Part shown: one piece after another, positions 1 through 8,462 of the stretch | How positions within the stretch are numbered: the first letter of the stretch is position 1 | How the letters are laid out: every line of letters starts with the position of its first letter | Assembly: GCA_000381625.1 (NCBI GenBank) | Contig: KB906767.1 | Coordinates: 5,934,462-5,998,461 of the forward strand | DNA length: 64,000 bases | Source of the DNA: Bryobacterales bacterium KBS 96 | GTDB lineage: Bacteria; Acidobacteriota; Terriglobia; Bryobacterales; Bryobacteraceae | Direction of reading: 5' to 3' | The notes under the pieces: generated by a model | Seen by the model: only the letters and a program-made list of their open reading frames with translations | Database searches by the model: none | What the model was told of the DNA's origin: nothing | Program-made: the position numbers and the translations under genes

Positions 1-532
1 GGTGAGCGAGTTCGCGAATCTCGGCCTTCGTTAGCTCGACTTCGGCCAGCGGCGCCTTCACGTCGTGCATCTTGGCGGCGCGCTGGCCGGGCCGGTAATC
101 GCCCAGATCGTCCTGATTCACGCCATAGATGATGTGCCGGTAGCCGTGCTCCTCCGCATAGCCTTCCAGTTGCGTGAAAAGCTCATCTTTGCAATGAAAG
201 CAGCGATCCTTGTCATTCTTCACGTAATCGGGATTGTCGAACTCATTCGTCGCGATGTATTCGTGGCGAAAACCGGCTTCACGCGCGAACGCTTCGGCAT
301 CGCGTTTATGCGATTCGGGCATCGAAGCTGAATCCGCCGTTACAGCAACGGCATTGTTTCCCAGAACGCGATTGGCCGCCCATGCGAGATAGGCCGAGTC
401 CGTACCGCCCGAATAGGCCACAATGACGCGCTCCAATTTGCGAATGCAATCAAATAGCGCATTCTGCTTGGCCTCGAGATCCGTTGAGTCGGAATTCGGA
501 GAAGAGGCCTGAAACGTGACAAGAGAGGCCAT
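1..532 (-). CDS. larE: LarE-type ATP-dependent sacrificial sulfur transferase, cut by the window start
   Basis: The first 177 codons of this gene lie in the window, reading leftwards from an ATG at 532; the C-terminus lies outside. The protein has the N-type ATP pyrophosphatase loop SGGTDS at residues 41-46, a CFHCK motif (Cys111 and Cys114) and NQDDLGDYRPG at about 139-149, the pattern of the LarE/ExsB-like PP-loop family. Characterised LarE adenylates the pyridinium dicarboxylate precursor and transfers sulfur to it to build the nickel-pincer cofactor of lactate racemase. The other lar genes are not visible, so the exact substrate is inferred from family. The gene is divergent from the aminotransferase, with about 70 bp between them. 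Confidence 0.85.
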   Translation of the reverse strand, partial: MASLVTFQASSPNSDSTDLEAKQNALFDCIRKLERVIVAYSGGTDSAYLAWAANRVLGNNAVAVTADSASMPESHKRDAEAFAREAGFRHEYIATNEFDNPDYVKNDKDRCFHCKDELFTQLEGYAEEHGYRHIIYGVNQDDLGDYRPGQRAAKMHDVKAPLAEVELTKAEIRELAH

Positions 533-602
533 ATCTGAAGTATAGCGTTCACGCCGCAATTGGGCGCATCGTCGCCGTCAATGCCTTGGTAACGTAGAAA
601 GC

Positions 603-1718
603 ATGCCGGAAGTTGCCACGAAACGAGTTACCGCTCCGCGGAGATATCTATACGGTCCCGGTCCCACCAATGTCGATCCGCGCGTCTATGACGCCATGAC
701 GCAGCCAGTGGTTGGCATGCGCGATCCATTTTTCTTCGAGTGCATGGCCGATGTACAGGCCAAATTGCGCGACGTCTTCGGCACACAGAACCAGATGACA
801 TTCCCAGTGCCGGGCACCGGCAGCTCGGGTATGGAAGCGGCTGTTTCCAACTTTGTCACGCCCGGCGGCAAGATCGCCATTTTCGCAAACGGCGTATTTG
901 CCGACCGGCAGACGGAAATGGCTCGCCGGCACGGGGCGAACGTGGTGCGGATCGAAAAGGAATGGGGCAAGGTCTTCACTCAGGAAGAGGCGGAGGCATT
1001 TATCGAACGCGAAAAGCCCCAAACCGTCGCGTTCGTACACGGCGAGACGTCTACTGGAGCATATCAGGCAATGCGGCCGATTACCGCAGCGGCCAAGCGT
1101 AGCGGCGCTATTACGATTGCCGATTGCGTAACAACACTCGGCGCAATGCCCGTCGAGATCGACGCGAACGAAGTCGATGTCGCCTATAGTTGCACGCAAA
1201 AGGGACTGAGCTGCCCATCGGGACTGGCGCCGATCACCATTTCGCCAAAAGCGTGGGAGTGGCTGGAGAAGCGTCCGGCGCTTGACAACTGGTATCTCGA
1301 TCTGCGGATGCTTGCGAAGTGGTACGAACCGCCGCACGTCTATCATCACACTCCGTCAACCACCCTGTTCTACGGCATTCGCGAGGCTCTGGCCGTCATT
1401 GAAGACGAGGGCTTGAAAAATCGGTGGGACCGGCATTACCGGGCGCATCAACGACTGCTCGCGGGCATCGCTAAGCTCGGATTCGAGCCGTTCGTGCAGG
1501 AACCGGAGAATCGCATCTGGCATTTGGTGACGGTGAAGCCTCCGGCCGGAGTCGATGAAGCCGCATTGCGGCAGAAGCTGCTCGAAAATTATGGCATGGA
1601 CGTTTCCGGCGGCATCGGCGCTCTGGCGGGCAAGATTTTGCGCATCGGCATTATGGGCCCGCTCGCGACCGACGAGCGCGTGGATGCGCTACTTGAGGCG
1701 CTCGCGGCGTCGATGTAA
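603..1718 (+). CDS. PLP-dependent alanine/serine-glyoxylate aminotransferase family protein
   Basis: This 371-residue protein is a class V, fold-type I aminotransferase. It has the glycine-rich turn GTGSSGMEAA near 71-80, the cofactor-binding Asp in IADCVTTLG (about 174) and the Schiff-base lysine in SCTQKGLSCPSG (Lys200). Its length and the opening YGPGPTNV are typical of the AGXT/serine-pyruvate transaminase group. These cytoplasmic enzymes transaminate glyoxylate with alanine or serine, or act as purine-degrading ureidoglycine aminotransferases; the sequence alone does not decide. It stands alone, divergent from larE, and ends about 116 bp before a barrel protein. Confidence 0.85.
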   Translation: MPEVATKRVTAPRRYLYGPGPTNVDPRVYDAMTQPVVGMRDPFFFECMADVQAKLRDVFGTQNQMTFPVPGTGSSGMEAAVSNFVTPGGKIAIFANGVFADRQTEMARRHGANVVRIEKEWGKVFTQEEAEAFIEREKPQTVAFVHGETSTGAYQAMRPITAAAKRSGAITIADCVTTLGAMPVEIDANEVDVAYSCTQKGLSCPSGLAPITISPKAWEWLEKRPALDNWYLDLRMLAKWYEPPHVYHHTPSTTLFYGIREALAVIEDEGLKNRWDRHYRAHQRLLAGIAKLGFEPFVQEPENRIWHLVTVKPPAGVDEAALRQKLLENYGMDVSGGIGALAGKILRIGIMGPLATDERVDALLEALAASM

Positions 1719-1834
1719 TCGCGCATCATGCGGCATTCTTGCTCGTTGGGAATACGGGCGAAACAATAGCGGCGTACTCTCGCGACAGGCGCTTCTCGAA
1801 ACCGAACGCCTCAGAGCGTCGTCTGATCGAGAGA

Positions 1835-2434
1835 ATGAAATATTTTCTTACACTTCTGGGTTTTTCATTATTCTTTTCATCCTCGGCATTTGCCTTGGGC
1901 CCGTTCTCAATTGGCGTGAAGGGCGGCGTCGGGATAACCGACGCTTTTTCGGATACCACTCAAAGCGGTGTCGGCATTACCCAACGCACGTTTTCAGATT
2001 CCAACGACTACATCGTGGGGCCGATGGTGGAACTGCGGCTTCCGTTTGGCATTGGCGCGGAAGCCGATGCGCTCTATCGCCCGCTACATCTGACGACGCA
2101 GATTAACAACTCGCTGACCGGCGCCGTTACAACCTCCGGCTCCACATCGAGTTGGGAGTTTCCAATCCTTGCAAAGTACCGCTTGAGTTTTCCCATCGTG
2201 CATCCGTATATCGAGGCGGGTCCGAGCTTCCGCAGCCTCGGCGGCAATCTGGACTATATGTCCAAGGCAGGCATTACTGCGGGGGCCGGTATCGAAGTGA
2301 ACGCGCTGCTGCTGCGAGTCGCTCCGGAATTTCGCTACACGCATTGGGGCTCGGATTCAACGGCTAAACCGGGTGTCATTCACGCGCCATCGAATCAGAA
2401 TCAGGTGGAGTTTCTGGTTGGACTGTCGTTTTAG
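1835..2434 (+). CDS. Small secreted outer-membrane beta-barrel-like protein
   Basis: I chose the ATG at 1835 because it gives a good signal peptide (MKYFLTLLGF followed by a hydrophobic run and SSAFA) preceded by GAGAG; the reading frame is open further upstream without sense. The mature part of about 180 residues has alternating hydrophobic and polar strands with glycines (GVKGGVGITDAF, VELRLPFGIGAEADALY, PYIEAGPSFRSLGG) and ends in an aromatic residue (VEFLVGLSF), the usual C-terminal signal of outer-membrane barrels. It resembles OmpA-like/opacity-type eight-strand barrels. The function is unknown. It is followed by a palindrome and converges on the MFS gene. Confidence 0.7.
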   Translation: MKYFLTLLGFSLFFSSSAFALGPFSIGVKGGVGITDAFSDTTQSGVGITQRTFSDSNDYIVGPMVELRLPFGIGAEADALYRPLHLTTQINNSLTGAVTTSGSTSSWEFPILAKYRLSFPIVHPYIEAGPSFRSLGGNLDYMSKAGITAGAGIEVNALLLRVAPEFRYTHWGSDSTAKPGVIHAPSNQNQVEFLVGLSF

Positions 2435-2475
2435 ATAAATCGCGAGCCGTGCGTGCAGGGCGGCGTATCGCCGAC

Positions 2476-2495
2476 GGGCGCGGCGTGCCGCGCCC
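2476..2495. repeat. GC-rich palindrome, copy 1
   Basis: A near-perfect 20-bp palindrome of the form GGGCGCGGC-GT-GCCGCGCCC lies between two convergent genes. The same palindrome with CA or AC in the middle occurs at 21825-21844, again between convergent genes. It could form a hairpin in both transcripts and act as a bidirectional terminator or mRNA end, but there is no T-tract. Confidence 0.6.
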
Positions 2496-2527
2496 CTACA
2501 ACTTCGGTCGTAGCGGCATGCCCATTA

Positions 2528-3793
2528 TCAAATCGGCTTCGGATTCTCCAATCCCGCGAGTGGGGCCGCGTTCAGCAACGTGCTTTGCAGCTTCTCCAAT
2601 CCGCGCGGACCGGCGGCCAGCAATAGCGCGCAAGCCACCAGTGGGGTGATACCCGCGAGCACAATTGCGAATCCGAAATGTTTCTGCGGCCCGAGACTCC
2701 AGCCGGTGATGAGAGGCGCGGCCACGCCGCCAATCTGCGAGATTGTGTTGAGAAACCCGATGGTGCGCCCGACCATGTACGCGGGAGGGGTGTGTTGGGC
2801 AATTGCCCAGTAGTTGGCGCTCGCTACTCCGAACGAGCAGATGGAGATCACAAGAATGGGGAGCACAGCGCCGCGCCCAGGGATCACCTGGAGCAGTAGA
2901 ATGGACCCCGCGCCCAGCAGTCCCGCCGCGGTAAACAGCACGCGCACCCGAAATACGGCGTTGTACTTCGTTGCCAGTTTATCGGCCGCCCAGCCGGTGA
3001 TGACGTTGGTGACGGCCATCGCGAATAGGGGCGTCGAAAGAATCCGGCCCATCCCCATCATCGAATATCCGCGCGCCATCGTCAGGTAGGCCGGCATCCA
3101 CGTCAGAACGAAGTACCAGTAATAGGAAAAGAAAAACACGCAGGCCGACATCGCCCAGAGAGTGGGGCTGGCAATGACGGCGTTGGCGGTGCTCCGCGTC
3201 CAAGGCGCGCTCGCAACGGTTTGCGTGGGAGGTTTCGCTTTGCCTCTTGGCGCGTAATAAAGCCACCACGGGAGCCACAGCATCGCTCCGAGGCCTGTCG
3301 TCGCGAACATGAAGCGCCAGCCGAACTTGGTGAGCAGCGCCGCTCCGAGCAGTGTTCCGATGGCGGGACCGAGCGTCTGGCCGGAGACATAGATCGAGGT
3401 CGGTAAGCCCTGTTCACGTCCTTGAAAATTCTGACGAATAAACGCCAGACTTGCGATCGGACCCACGGTTTCGGCGAAACCCAACACCATGCGCAGTCCG
3501 AGGATATCCGGCATTCCTCGGCTGAGCGCAATGCCGGCGGAAGCAAGGGACCATATCAAGAACGCGGCCGCATACACGCGCCGGATGCCGAAGCGGTCCA
3601 CGGCGAACCCCGCCGGTATTTGAAACAAGGCGTAGGTCCAGAAGAACGCGGATAGCAGCAGCCCCATCGAAGCCGGAGGCAGGTTGAAGTCGCGCATCAC
3701 CGCCGTCGCGGCGATGCTCAAGTTTCCTCGATCGACGTAGCTGATCAGGATGCCCGCGAAAATAATCGCCAGAACGGTCCAGCGGCGATTCAT
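2528..3793 (-). CDS. MFS transporter, anion:cation symporter (ACS) type
   Basis: A 421-residue inner-membrane protein with about 12 hydrophobic segments. The YVDRGNLSIAATA signature at about 20-32 and the loop DRFGIRRV between TM2 and TM3 are characteristic of the ACS branch (glucarate, galactonate, hexuronate and tartrate transporters). It probably imports an organic anion such as a sugar acid with protons. The start codon overlaps the stop of the creatininase-family gene by four bases (ATGA), so the two are translated together. It is the last gene of the minus-strand run, after which lie the palindrome at 2476 and a convergent gene. Confidence 0.85.
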   Translation of the reverse strand: MNRRWTVLAIIFAGILISYVDRGNLSIAATAVMRDFNLPPASMGLLLSAFFWTYALFQIPAGFAVDRFGIRRVYAAAFLIWSLASAGIALSRGMPDILGLRMVLGFAETVGPIASLAFIRQNFQGREQGLPTSIYVSGQTLGPAIGTLLGAALLTKFGWRFMFATTGLGAMLWLPWWLYYAPRGKAKPPTQTVASAPWTRSTANAVIASPTLWAMSACVFFFSYYWYFVLTWMPAYLTMARGYSMMGMGRILSTPLFAMAVTNVITGWAADKLATKYNAVFRVRVLFTAAGLLGAGSILLLQVIPGRGAVLPILVISICSFGVASANYWAIAQHTPPAYMVGRTIGFLNTISQIGGVAAPLITGWSLGPQKHFGFAIVLAGITPLVACALLLAAGPRGLEKLQSTLLNAAPLAGLENPKPI

Positions 3794-4593
3794 GGGGTGC
3801 GATTGCTCCCGGCTCTCGACAGCTTGTGCTGGAAGTCCCAGCCTGCTAGTTCATCCAACAACCGGAAAACTCCATTGCACGCAGCTTCGAGAAAGCGTTC
3901 ACCTTTTTCGGCGGTCGCCAGATTCGGCATGCCTAGCACGCCGGTTTCGGAGAGTTCGTCGAATTCGTTAATGAGAGAAAACGGCGGCTGTTTCAGCATG
4001 TCGATCGTCCGATAGCCCATTTCGGGGCTGGGACCGGCGGCTTTTGCTTTCGACATGTCCACGAGCGCGGGGTCCGTCGCGAGCAAAATCGATGTTTCCA
4101 TTTCGCAGGCATGACCCATGCCGCCCATCGGCGATTCACGGATCGCGTTAAAATCGTCCGCGGCCAGATTCCAATACGCGGCATACACGATGTAAAGATT
4201 TTCGAGCGATTCGAATTCGCTCTTTAGTTCACGCTGGGCCACTTTGCAGGGAAGATCATTGCCGCCGTGACCGTTCAGCAGAAAAATCTTGCGGGCTCCG
4301 AGATGAATGAGTGAACGGCAGATGCCACGGATCATCTCGACGTAAGGCGGGATATCCAGGCTGACGCAGCCGAAACGGCGGTGATGAGGCGAATGCCCTA
4401 ACCACTGCACGGGCAGAAGCACGATCTGGTCCGATCGCTCCTGTTCCACGCGATTCGCGATGTGCGAAATGATCAGCGAATCCGTAAAGACCGGCAGATG
4501 CGGTCCGTGCTGTTCCAATGATCCGAGCGGGACAACGAACAAACGCTTCGACAGATCCGCGAGTTCAGGCCACCGGGCATTCTCAAGGCGCAT
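3790..4593 (-). CDS. Creatininase-family metal-dependent amidohydrolase
   Basis: The start at 4593 (MRLENARWPEL) matches the usual N-terminus of the family; the frame stays open upstream only through a repeat element. The 267 residues carry the di-metal ligands: GSLEQHGPHLP with an Asp in VFTDS, NGHGGND, and Glu in HACEMETS. The family includes creatininase, FAPy deformylase (ArfB) and MftE. The partner is an ACS transporter, joined by a 4-bp ATGA overlap, so the likely job is hydrolysis of an imported small amide or lactone. The exact substrate cannot be read from sequence. The protein is cytoplasmic. Confidence 0.85.
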   Translation of the reverse strand: MRLENARWPELADLSKRLFVVPLGSLEQHGPHLPVFTDSLIISHIANRVEQERSDQIVLLPVQWLGHSPHHRRFGCVSLDIPPYVEMIRGICRSLIHLGARKIFLLNGHGGNDLPCKVAQRELKSEFESLENLYIVYAAYWNLAADDFNAIRESPMGGMGHACEMETSILLATDPALVDMSKAKAAGPSPEMGYRTIDMLKQPPFSLINEFDELSETGVLGMPNLATAEKGERFLEAACNGVFRLLDELAGWDFQHKLSRAGSNRTP

Positions 4594-4680
4594 CAATCCA
4601 GAGTATCTAGTATGCGCTCCGGATGAAAGCAGGATTCGCTTTGCGACGCGGCCTCGCGGGAGTAGCCCTCCACTGATATC

Positions 4681-4750
4681 TGCTCCCTCACGGTTGCGTT
4701 TCAGTGCGTCTAACAAATGCACCGAACCGCGACCGTGAGGGAGCGGACCG
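4681..4750. repeat. Inverted pair of the dispersed CCGAACCGCGACCGTGAGG repeat core
   Basis: Bases 4720-4750 hold the core CCGAACCGCGACCGTGAGG followed by GAGCGGAC; bases 4681-4698 hold its inverted, slightly diverged copy (TGCTCCCTCACGGTTGCG). Together they form a hairpin upstream of the creatininase-family gene. Related cores are at 12464, 53986-54081 and 60009-60143. No protein sense was seen in it. Confidence 0.7.
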
Positions 4751-4806
4751 GCATAGTTCAGCAACTGCCCACTGATATGGGGCGGCTCCGTATCGGACTG
4801 TCCTGC

Positions 4807-6060
4807 TTAAGCCCTGCAGTATTGCGATTCGACGGTTGGCCGGTAATTGACCTTCAGATGAGGCGTTTCGAGGCGTTTCTCGTCCTGTAGTTTCGATGTT
4901 AGGCAGCTTTCGAGAATCCCGCTCGTTAGCAACGTTCGATCGATCGAATAGGGCGCTTTCCGGGTGGTAAACATCTGCTCAATTTTTGAAACCAGGCATG
5001 CCGAGTACGTCACGTTCGGAACCGGCGTGAGCAGAAATTGCGTGGAGACCAGCCCTTTGCCACGGACGCGCGCGGAGAAGTTGAAATCCTCGACGGCGCC
5101 GGTCAGCATGAGCATCGTCGCGCGGAAGCCATCGCGATATTCGATGAGATACGCAGCCGGATGAGGAACCAGTCCCGGCAGCACGCCCGAGCCGACCAGA
5201 TCCTGCGTTCGGCCGTCCTTTATCGTCAACCCCATCGGCGTATCACTGCGGGAGAGCGCGGAACTGAGCAGTCCTTTCGACCAGACCCCCTTGTCACCGG
5301 CCTCCCAAACTTTGTTGCCGGTGATCATCTGGACCGCTTTGACGCCCGTCTCGCCGCCCTTGCGCCGCTCGACCATGCATTGAAGCGCTTCCAAAGCATG
5401 AAAATCCATCGCGTCGGAACCGCCGACGCCCACCATCACCGCATCCTCGATATGAGCATCCAGAGGCATTTCGACATCGGGGAGACGCCACGTCACCGGC
5501 AGCGAAGAACCGCCTAGCATCGGGAAACCGAGTTCTTTCGAAGCCGCGACCATCTTCGACGCTTTCTCGAAGCTGTATGACAGGTGCTTATCGTTGTAGA
5601 CCGGGACGGCGCGACCGCTATCGCGAAACACTTTCGTTGCTTGTTCGAAGAACTCATAGCGCGGATAAAGTATCTGGCCTTTTTCGTTTTTGGGATAGTC
5701 GCCATGCTCGCCAACAATCAAAACCGCGTCGCAGGCGAGGCTCTTGCCCCCGCAACAAATCGCTTCGGCGACGGTTGGATAGACGCGAAATCCGAATTCG
5801 CGAGCGCGCGCCTCGCTGAGATCGCCCTCCGGTTTTTGATCGACGTAGAGCGAGACGACTTTCACGTTCGGCTGATGCCATTCGCCGTTGTGCGGATAGC
5901 CAACCAGAAAGCGATCGCCGATGTGCTGGCCGTGCGACAAATACTTGTAAACCGTCGTCACCACGGCAATCCGTAGCGGTCCGTTTGGAGCCGCGCTTGC
6001 CCGGGCCGCCAGAACCGGGGCCAAGGCAGTGGAGGCGAGAAAATTGCGCCGGGTGATCAT
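4807..6060 (-). CDS. Tat-exported protein of an uncharacterised family (paralogue 1)
   Basis: The 417-residue product starts at 6060 with a Tat signal, MITRRNFLASTALAPVLAAR, cleaved near ASA-AP. The ATG shares a base with the previous gene's stop (TAATG) and has GGAG six bases upstream, so translation is coupled. The mature protein shares long blocks with its upstream neighbour: GEHGDYP, KHLS, SSLPVTWR, QCMVERRKGGETG and ERTLL. An N-terminal alternating pattern (IAVVTTVYKY, DAVLIVGEHGDY) suggests a Rossmann-like fold, loosely like Gfo/Idh/MocA proteins, but I see no clear nucleotide-binding glycine motif. Function unknown; context suggests carbohydrate or sugar-acid metabolism in the periplasm. 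Confidence 0.8.
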   Translation of the reverse strand: MITRRNFLASTALAPVLAARASAAPNGPLRIAVVTTVYKYLSHGQHIGDRFLVGYPHNGEWHQPNVKVVSLYVDQKPEGDLSEARAREFGFRVYPTVAEAICCGGKSLACDAVLIVGEHGDYPKNEKGQILYPRYEFFEQATKVFRDSGRAVPVYNDKHLSYSFEKASKMVAASKELGFPMLGGSSLPVTWRLPDVEMPLDAHIEDAVMVGVGGSDAMDFHALEALQCMVERRKGGETGVKAVQMITGNKVWEAGDKGVWSKGLLSSALSRSDTPMGLTIKDGRTQDLVGSGVLPGLVPHPAAYLIEYRDGFRATMLMLTGAVEDFNFSARVRGKGLVSTQFLLTPVPNVTYSACLVSKIEQMFTTRKAPYSIDRTLLTSGILESCLTSKLQDEKRLETPHLKVNYRPTVESQYCRA

Positions 6061-7265
6061 TACGTTCTCCAAAATGTGGACTCTCGCCGCGGCTCATACC
6101 GTATCGCCAATTGCGGCGTATCGATGCGTGTCTGATTTCGATATAAGCTTTCGACTCCCGCCGCCGTCAGTCCGGTTGTCAGCAGAGTTCTTTCAATCGG
6201 GTATGGCTCTTTATGAGTCAGCATCATGCCTTCAATGTGATGAACCAGCGGGCTGAAGAAATCCGCGAGCGTCGTTCGCCCGTCCGGCATCGGCAGGTAC
6301 ATCTGCGTGGACAGAATGCCGGAAGGCTGCTTCATCCGGGCCGCGAAATTGAAATCCCGGATTAGTCCGTTCATTAGCAGCATCGTGCAGCGCAATCCAT
6401 CGTTGTATTCGTACGTGTAGGCGACCGGCTTCTTGACAAGTTCGCGCATTTGCTCGCGCGTTGGGAAGATGTCGTTGAATCCGGGGCGCGCCGGCGTCAG
6501 CGTGTGGCTGCGGCAGAGTGCCGCCTTCATCAGATCGTACGACCATGCGCCCTCCTTCATCGCGTCCCAGAAGCGATCGCCGCGATAGGCCTGCAGCGAG
6601 CGCACGCCCGTCTCACCGCCGGCGCGGCGCTCCACCATGCATTGAACCGTTTCGAGGCCATGAAAATCGTAGCTATCCACGCCGCCGTAGCAGACGCACA
6701 GCGCTTCGCTCACGGAAGATTTCCAGGGCATGTCAATCGATGGAATACGCCAGGTTACCGGCAGGCTCGACCCGGCCATGAACGGGAAGCCCATGCTTTT
6801 CGATGTGTCGTACATCTGCTTGGCCCATTCCCATTTCCACGAGAGGTGCTTGTCGCTAAACAGCGGCACGCTTCGCCCGCTCGACTTGTACACGGAGACA
6901 ATCTGCTCGAAAAATTTGTAGCGCGGATATTCGGTCTGCCCCATCTCGTTGTGAGGGTAATCGCCGTGCTCGCCTACGAGGACCACGCCGTCGACAGCGA
7001 GCTTGCTGCCGCCCCGCGTTAATGCTTCCGCAATGGTTGGATAGATTTTCATCGCGGGGAAGCGAGCGGCGCGCTCGTGGCTTAGATCGTCTTTCCCGAC
7101 CTGATCGACATACAAAGCGACCAAGTCCATGGGCGGATGATGATATGTTCCGTTCCAACCGTAGCCATCGAGCAATCTATCGACGATGTGCTGCGCATGA
7201 GAATACTTGCGATAGACGGTGATGACCGCCGCAATTTTCGGGCGGTCATGAGTAGTTTCTGGCAT
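6060..7265 (-). CDS. Uncharacterised protein, cytoplasmic paralogue of the Tat protein next to it
   Basis: This 401-residue protein has no signal peptide (MPETTHDRPKIAAVITVYRK) but aligns along its whole length with the Tat-exported product of the next gene. Shared blocks include SHAQHIVDRLLDGY, LVGEHGDYPHNEMGQ, SDKHLSW, SSLPVTWRIPS, QCMVERRAGGETG and ERTLLTTG. The pattern of a tandem duplication with one exported and one retained copy is clear from the sequence. I do not recognise a characterised member. The two genes are joined by a TAATG junction, and 15 bp separate this gene from the DUF362 gene upstream. Confidence 0.8.
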   Translation of the reverse strand: MPETTHDRPKIAAVITVYRKYSHAQHIVDRLLDGYGWNGTYHHPPMDLVALYVDQVGKDDLSHERAARFPAMKIYPTIAEALTRGGSKLAVDGVVLVGEHGDYPHNEMGQTEYPRYKFFEQIVSVYKSSGRSVPLFSDKHLSWKWEWAKQMYDTSKSMGFPFMAGSSLPVTWRIPSIDMPWKSSVSEALCVCYGGVDSYDFHGLETVQCMVERRAGGETGVRSLQAYRGDRFWDAMKEGAWSYDLMKAALCRSHTLTPARPGFNDIFPTREQMRELVKKPVAYTYEYNDGLRCTMLLMNGLIRDFNFAARMKQPSGILSTQMYLPMPDGRTTLADFFSPLVHHIEGMMLTHKEPYPIERTLLTTGLTAAGVESLYRNQTRIDTPQLAIRYEPRRESTFWRT

Positions 7266-7280
7266 CGAAATCCTTACCGG

Positions 7281-8384
7281 CTAAACCAATCGCACTTGCT
7301 GGACGTGGATTTTGTCGTCGCTGAACTCACCCAGTTGAAGCATTCCCGCGATCTCGATATGCTCTACCTGGCAATTCAGAAACTGGCTGGCTCCGTCGGG
7401 TTTCGAAAGGGCGATCGGCGCCATGCCCACCTGCTTCCGTTTCGCGTCGATCGCTTTCCATCCGGTTTTGTCCAGGGCGACCGGGTCCGTTCCGAAGTAG
7501 AGCGTCTTCGGCTCCCACATGTACTGAGGTCTGCCTCCAGGGCCACCATGATACTGCGCCTTCACCGCATCGACAATGTGCAGCACCACTTTTTGCCGGA
7601 TGACCGGCAGACTGACCACCGACGGAATGAACACTCCGCAGGCGTTTAAGGTGGGCGTCAAATGGCTGCGGTTCACGTTGTTGACAAATCCGTGCGACAT
7701 ATTTTTCAACGTGATTGTCACGCCCGCCGATTGATGGTGCTTCAATACCGGCAGATTGATGATCTTATTCACCCGGCTGGTCACGATCTTCGCCACATAC
7801 GAGCGCCGGACGTGCGGATCGTTCGGGTTATCGCCGGGCTTGATCAGCGCCATCTCCATGAAGTGGTTTTCGTCGTAGCCGCCCATATCGAGCTGCACGT
7901 TGTTATAGCGCTCCGACGCGGCGTCAAAATGCACGCCTGCCGGCAGCCATTTGGGGATTCCCGCCTGGACCGCTTCTTCGCGGTAGCGGTTGAATACGAC
8001 GATGTTCGGATTCGTGACGCCCGCCTGGTTCAGGCCGTCGAGAATCGCGTGCATCACCGACGCGTCGGAGCAAAGCTTCGCGCCGCCCACCGGGCTCACC
8101 TTGATGCCGACCACGTCTCCCTTCTCGAAGAACGATCGCCACGCATCCTGCCAGCTCGGCGCGCCGGTCAATTCTTTCATCCCGCGTTCCATCATCTGGC
8201 GGACGGGCTCCGGCTGGTACACGCCGGAAGCGATGCAGCCTGAATGCTCCACCGCGATCACGCGTCCCGGATACGGACCGGGCATTCCGAATTTTGCTGG
8301 TTCCGCTTTACTCTTTGACGCTGTCAACGCAGCCGTCGCTGCGAGCAGGCTCCCTCGAATCCATTGCCGGCGTCCGGTCTCCAT
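7281..8384 (-). CDS. DUF362-domain protein with an N-terminal export signal
   Basis: I placed the start at 8384 (METGRRQWIRG) because GGAG lies about nine bases upstream and the residues form a signal with arginines followed by a hydrophobic stretch (SLLAATAALTASKSKA). The remaining roughly 340 residues are DUF362-like: GDVVGIKVSP, the LKHHQSAGVTITLKNMSHG block and a C-terminal LYFGTDPVALD. DUF362 proteins are poorly characterised; some carry ferredoxin-like iron-sulfur domains, but I see no CxxCxxC cluster here. The gene sits between the glucoamylase-like gene and the paired unknown genes, in what is probably one transcript. Confidence 0.8.
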   Translation of the reverse strand: METGRRQWIRGSLLAATAALTASKSKAEPAKFGMPGPYPGRVIAVEHSGCIASGVYQPEPVRQMMERGMKELTGAPSWQDAWRSFFEKGDVVGIKVSPVGGAKLCSDASVMHAILDGLNQAGVTNPNIVVFNRYREEAVQAGIPKWLPAGVHFDAASERYNNVQLDMGGYDENHFMEMALIKPGDNPNDPHVRRSYVAKIVTSRVNKIINLPVLKHHQSAGVTITLKNMSHGFVNNVNRSHLTPTLNACGVFIPSVVSLPVIRQKVVLHIVDAVKAQYHGGPGGRPQYMWEPKTLYFGTDPVALDKTGWKAIDAKRKQVGMAPIALSKPDGASQFLNCQVEHIEIAGMLQLGEFSDDKIHVQQVRLV

Positions 8385-8462
8385 GGCGTCATCTCCTTTC
8401 CAACTCAATGAGATTTTGTCACACTTCGTGTGCTGCCGGCGAGCAAGAATCCGCTGCCGGAA

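Noticed and set aside
65-331. An 88-codon plus-strand open frame
   Set aside because: Antisense to the larE fragment, which has SGGTDS and CxxC motifs in the other strand.
648-1349. A 233-codon minus-strand open frame
   Set aside because: Shadow of the aminotransferase gene; no recognisable domain.
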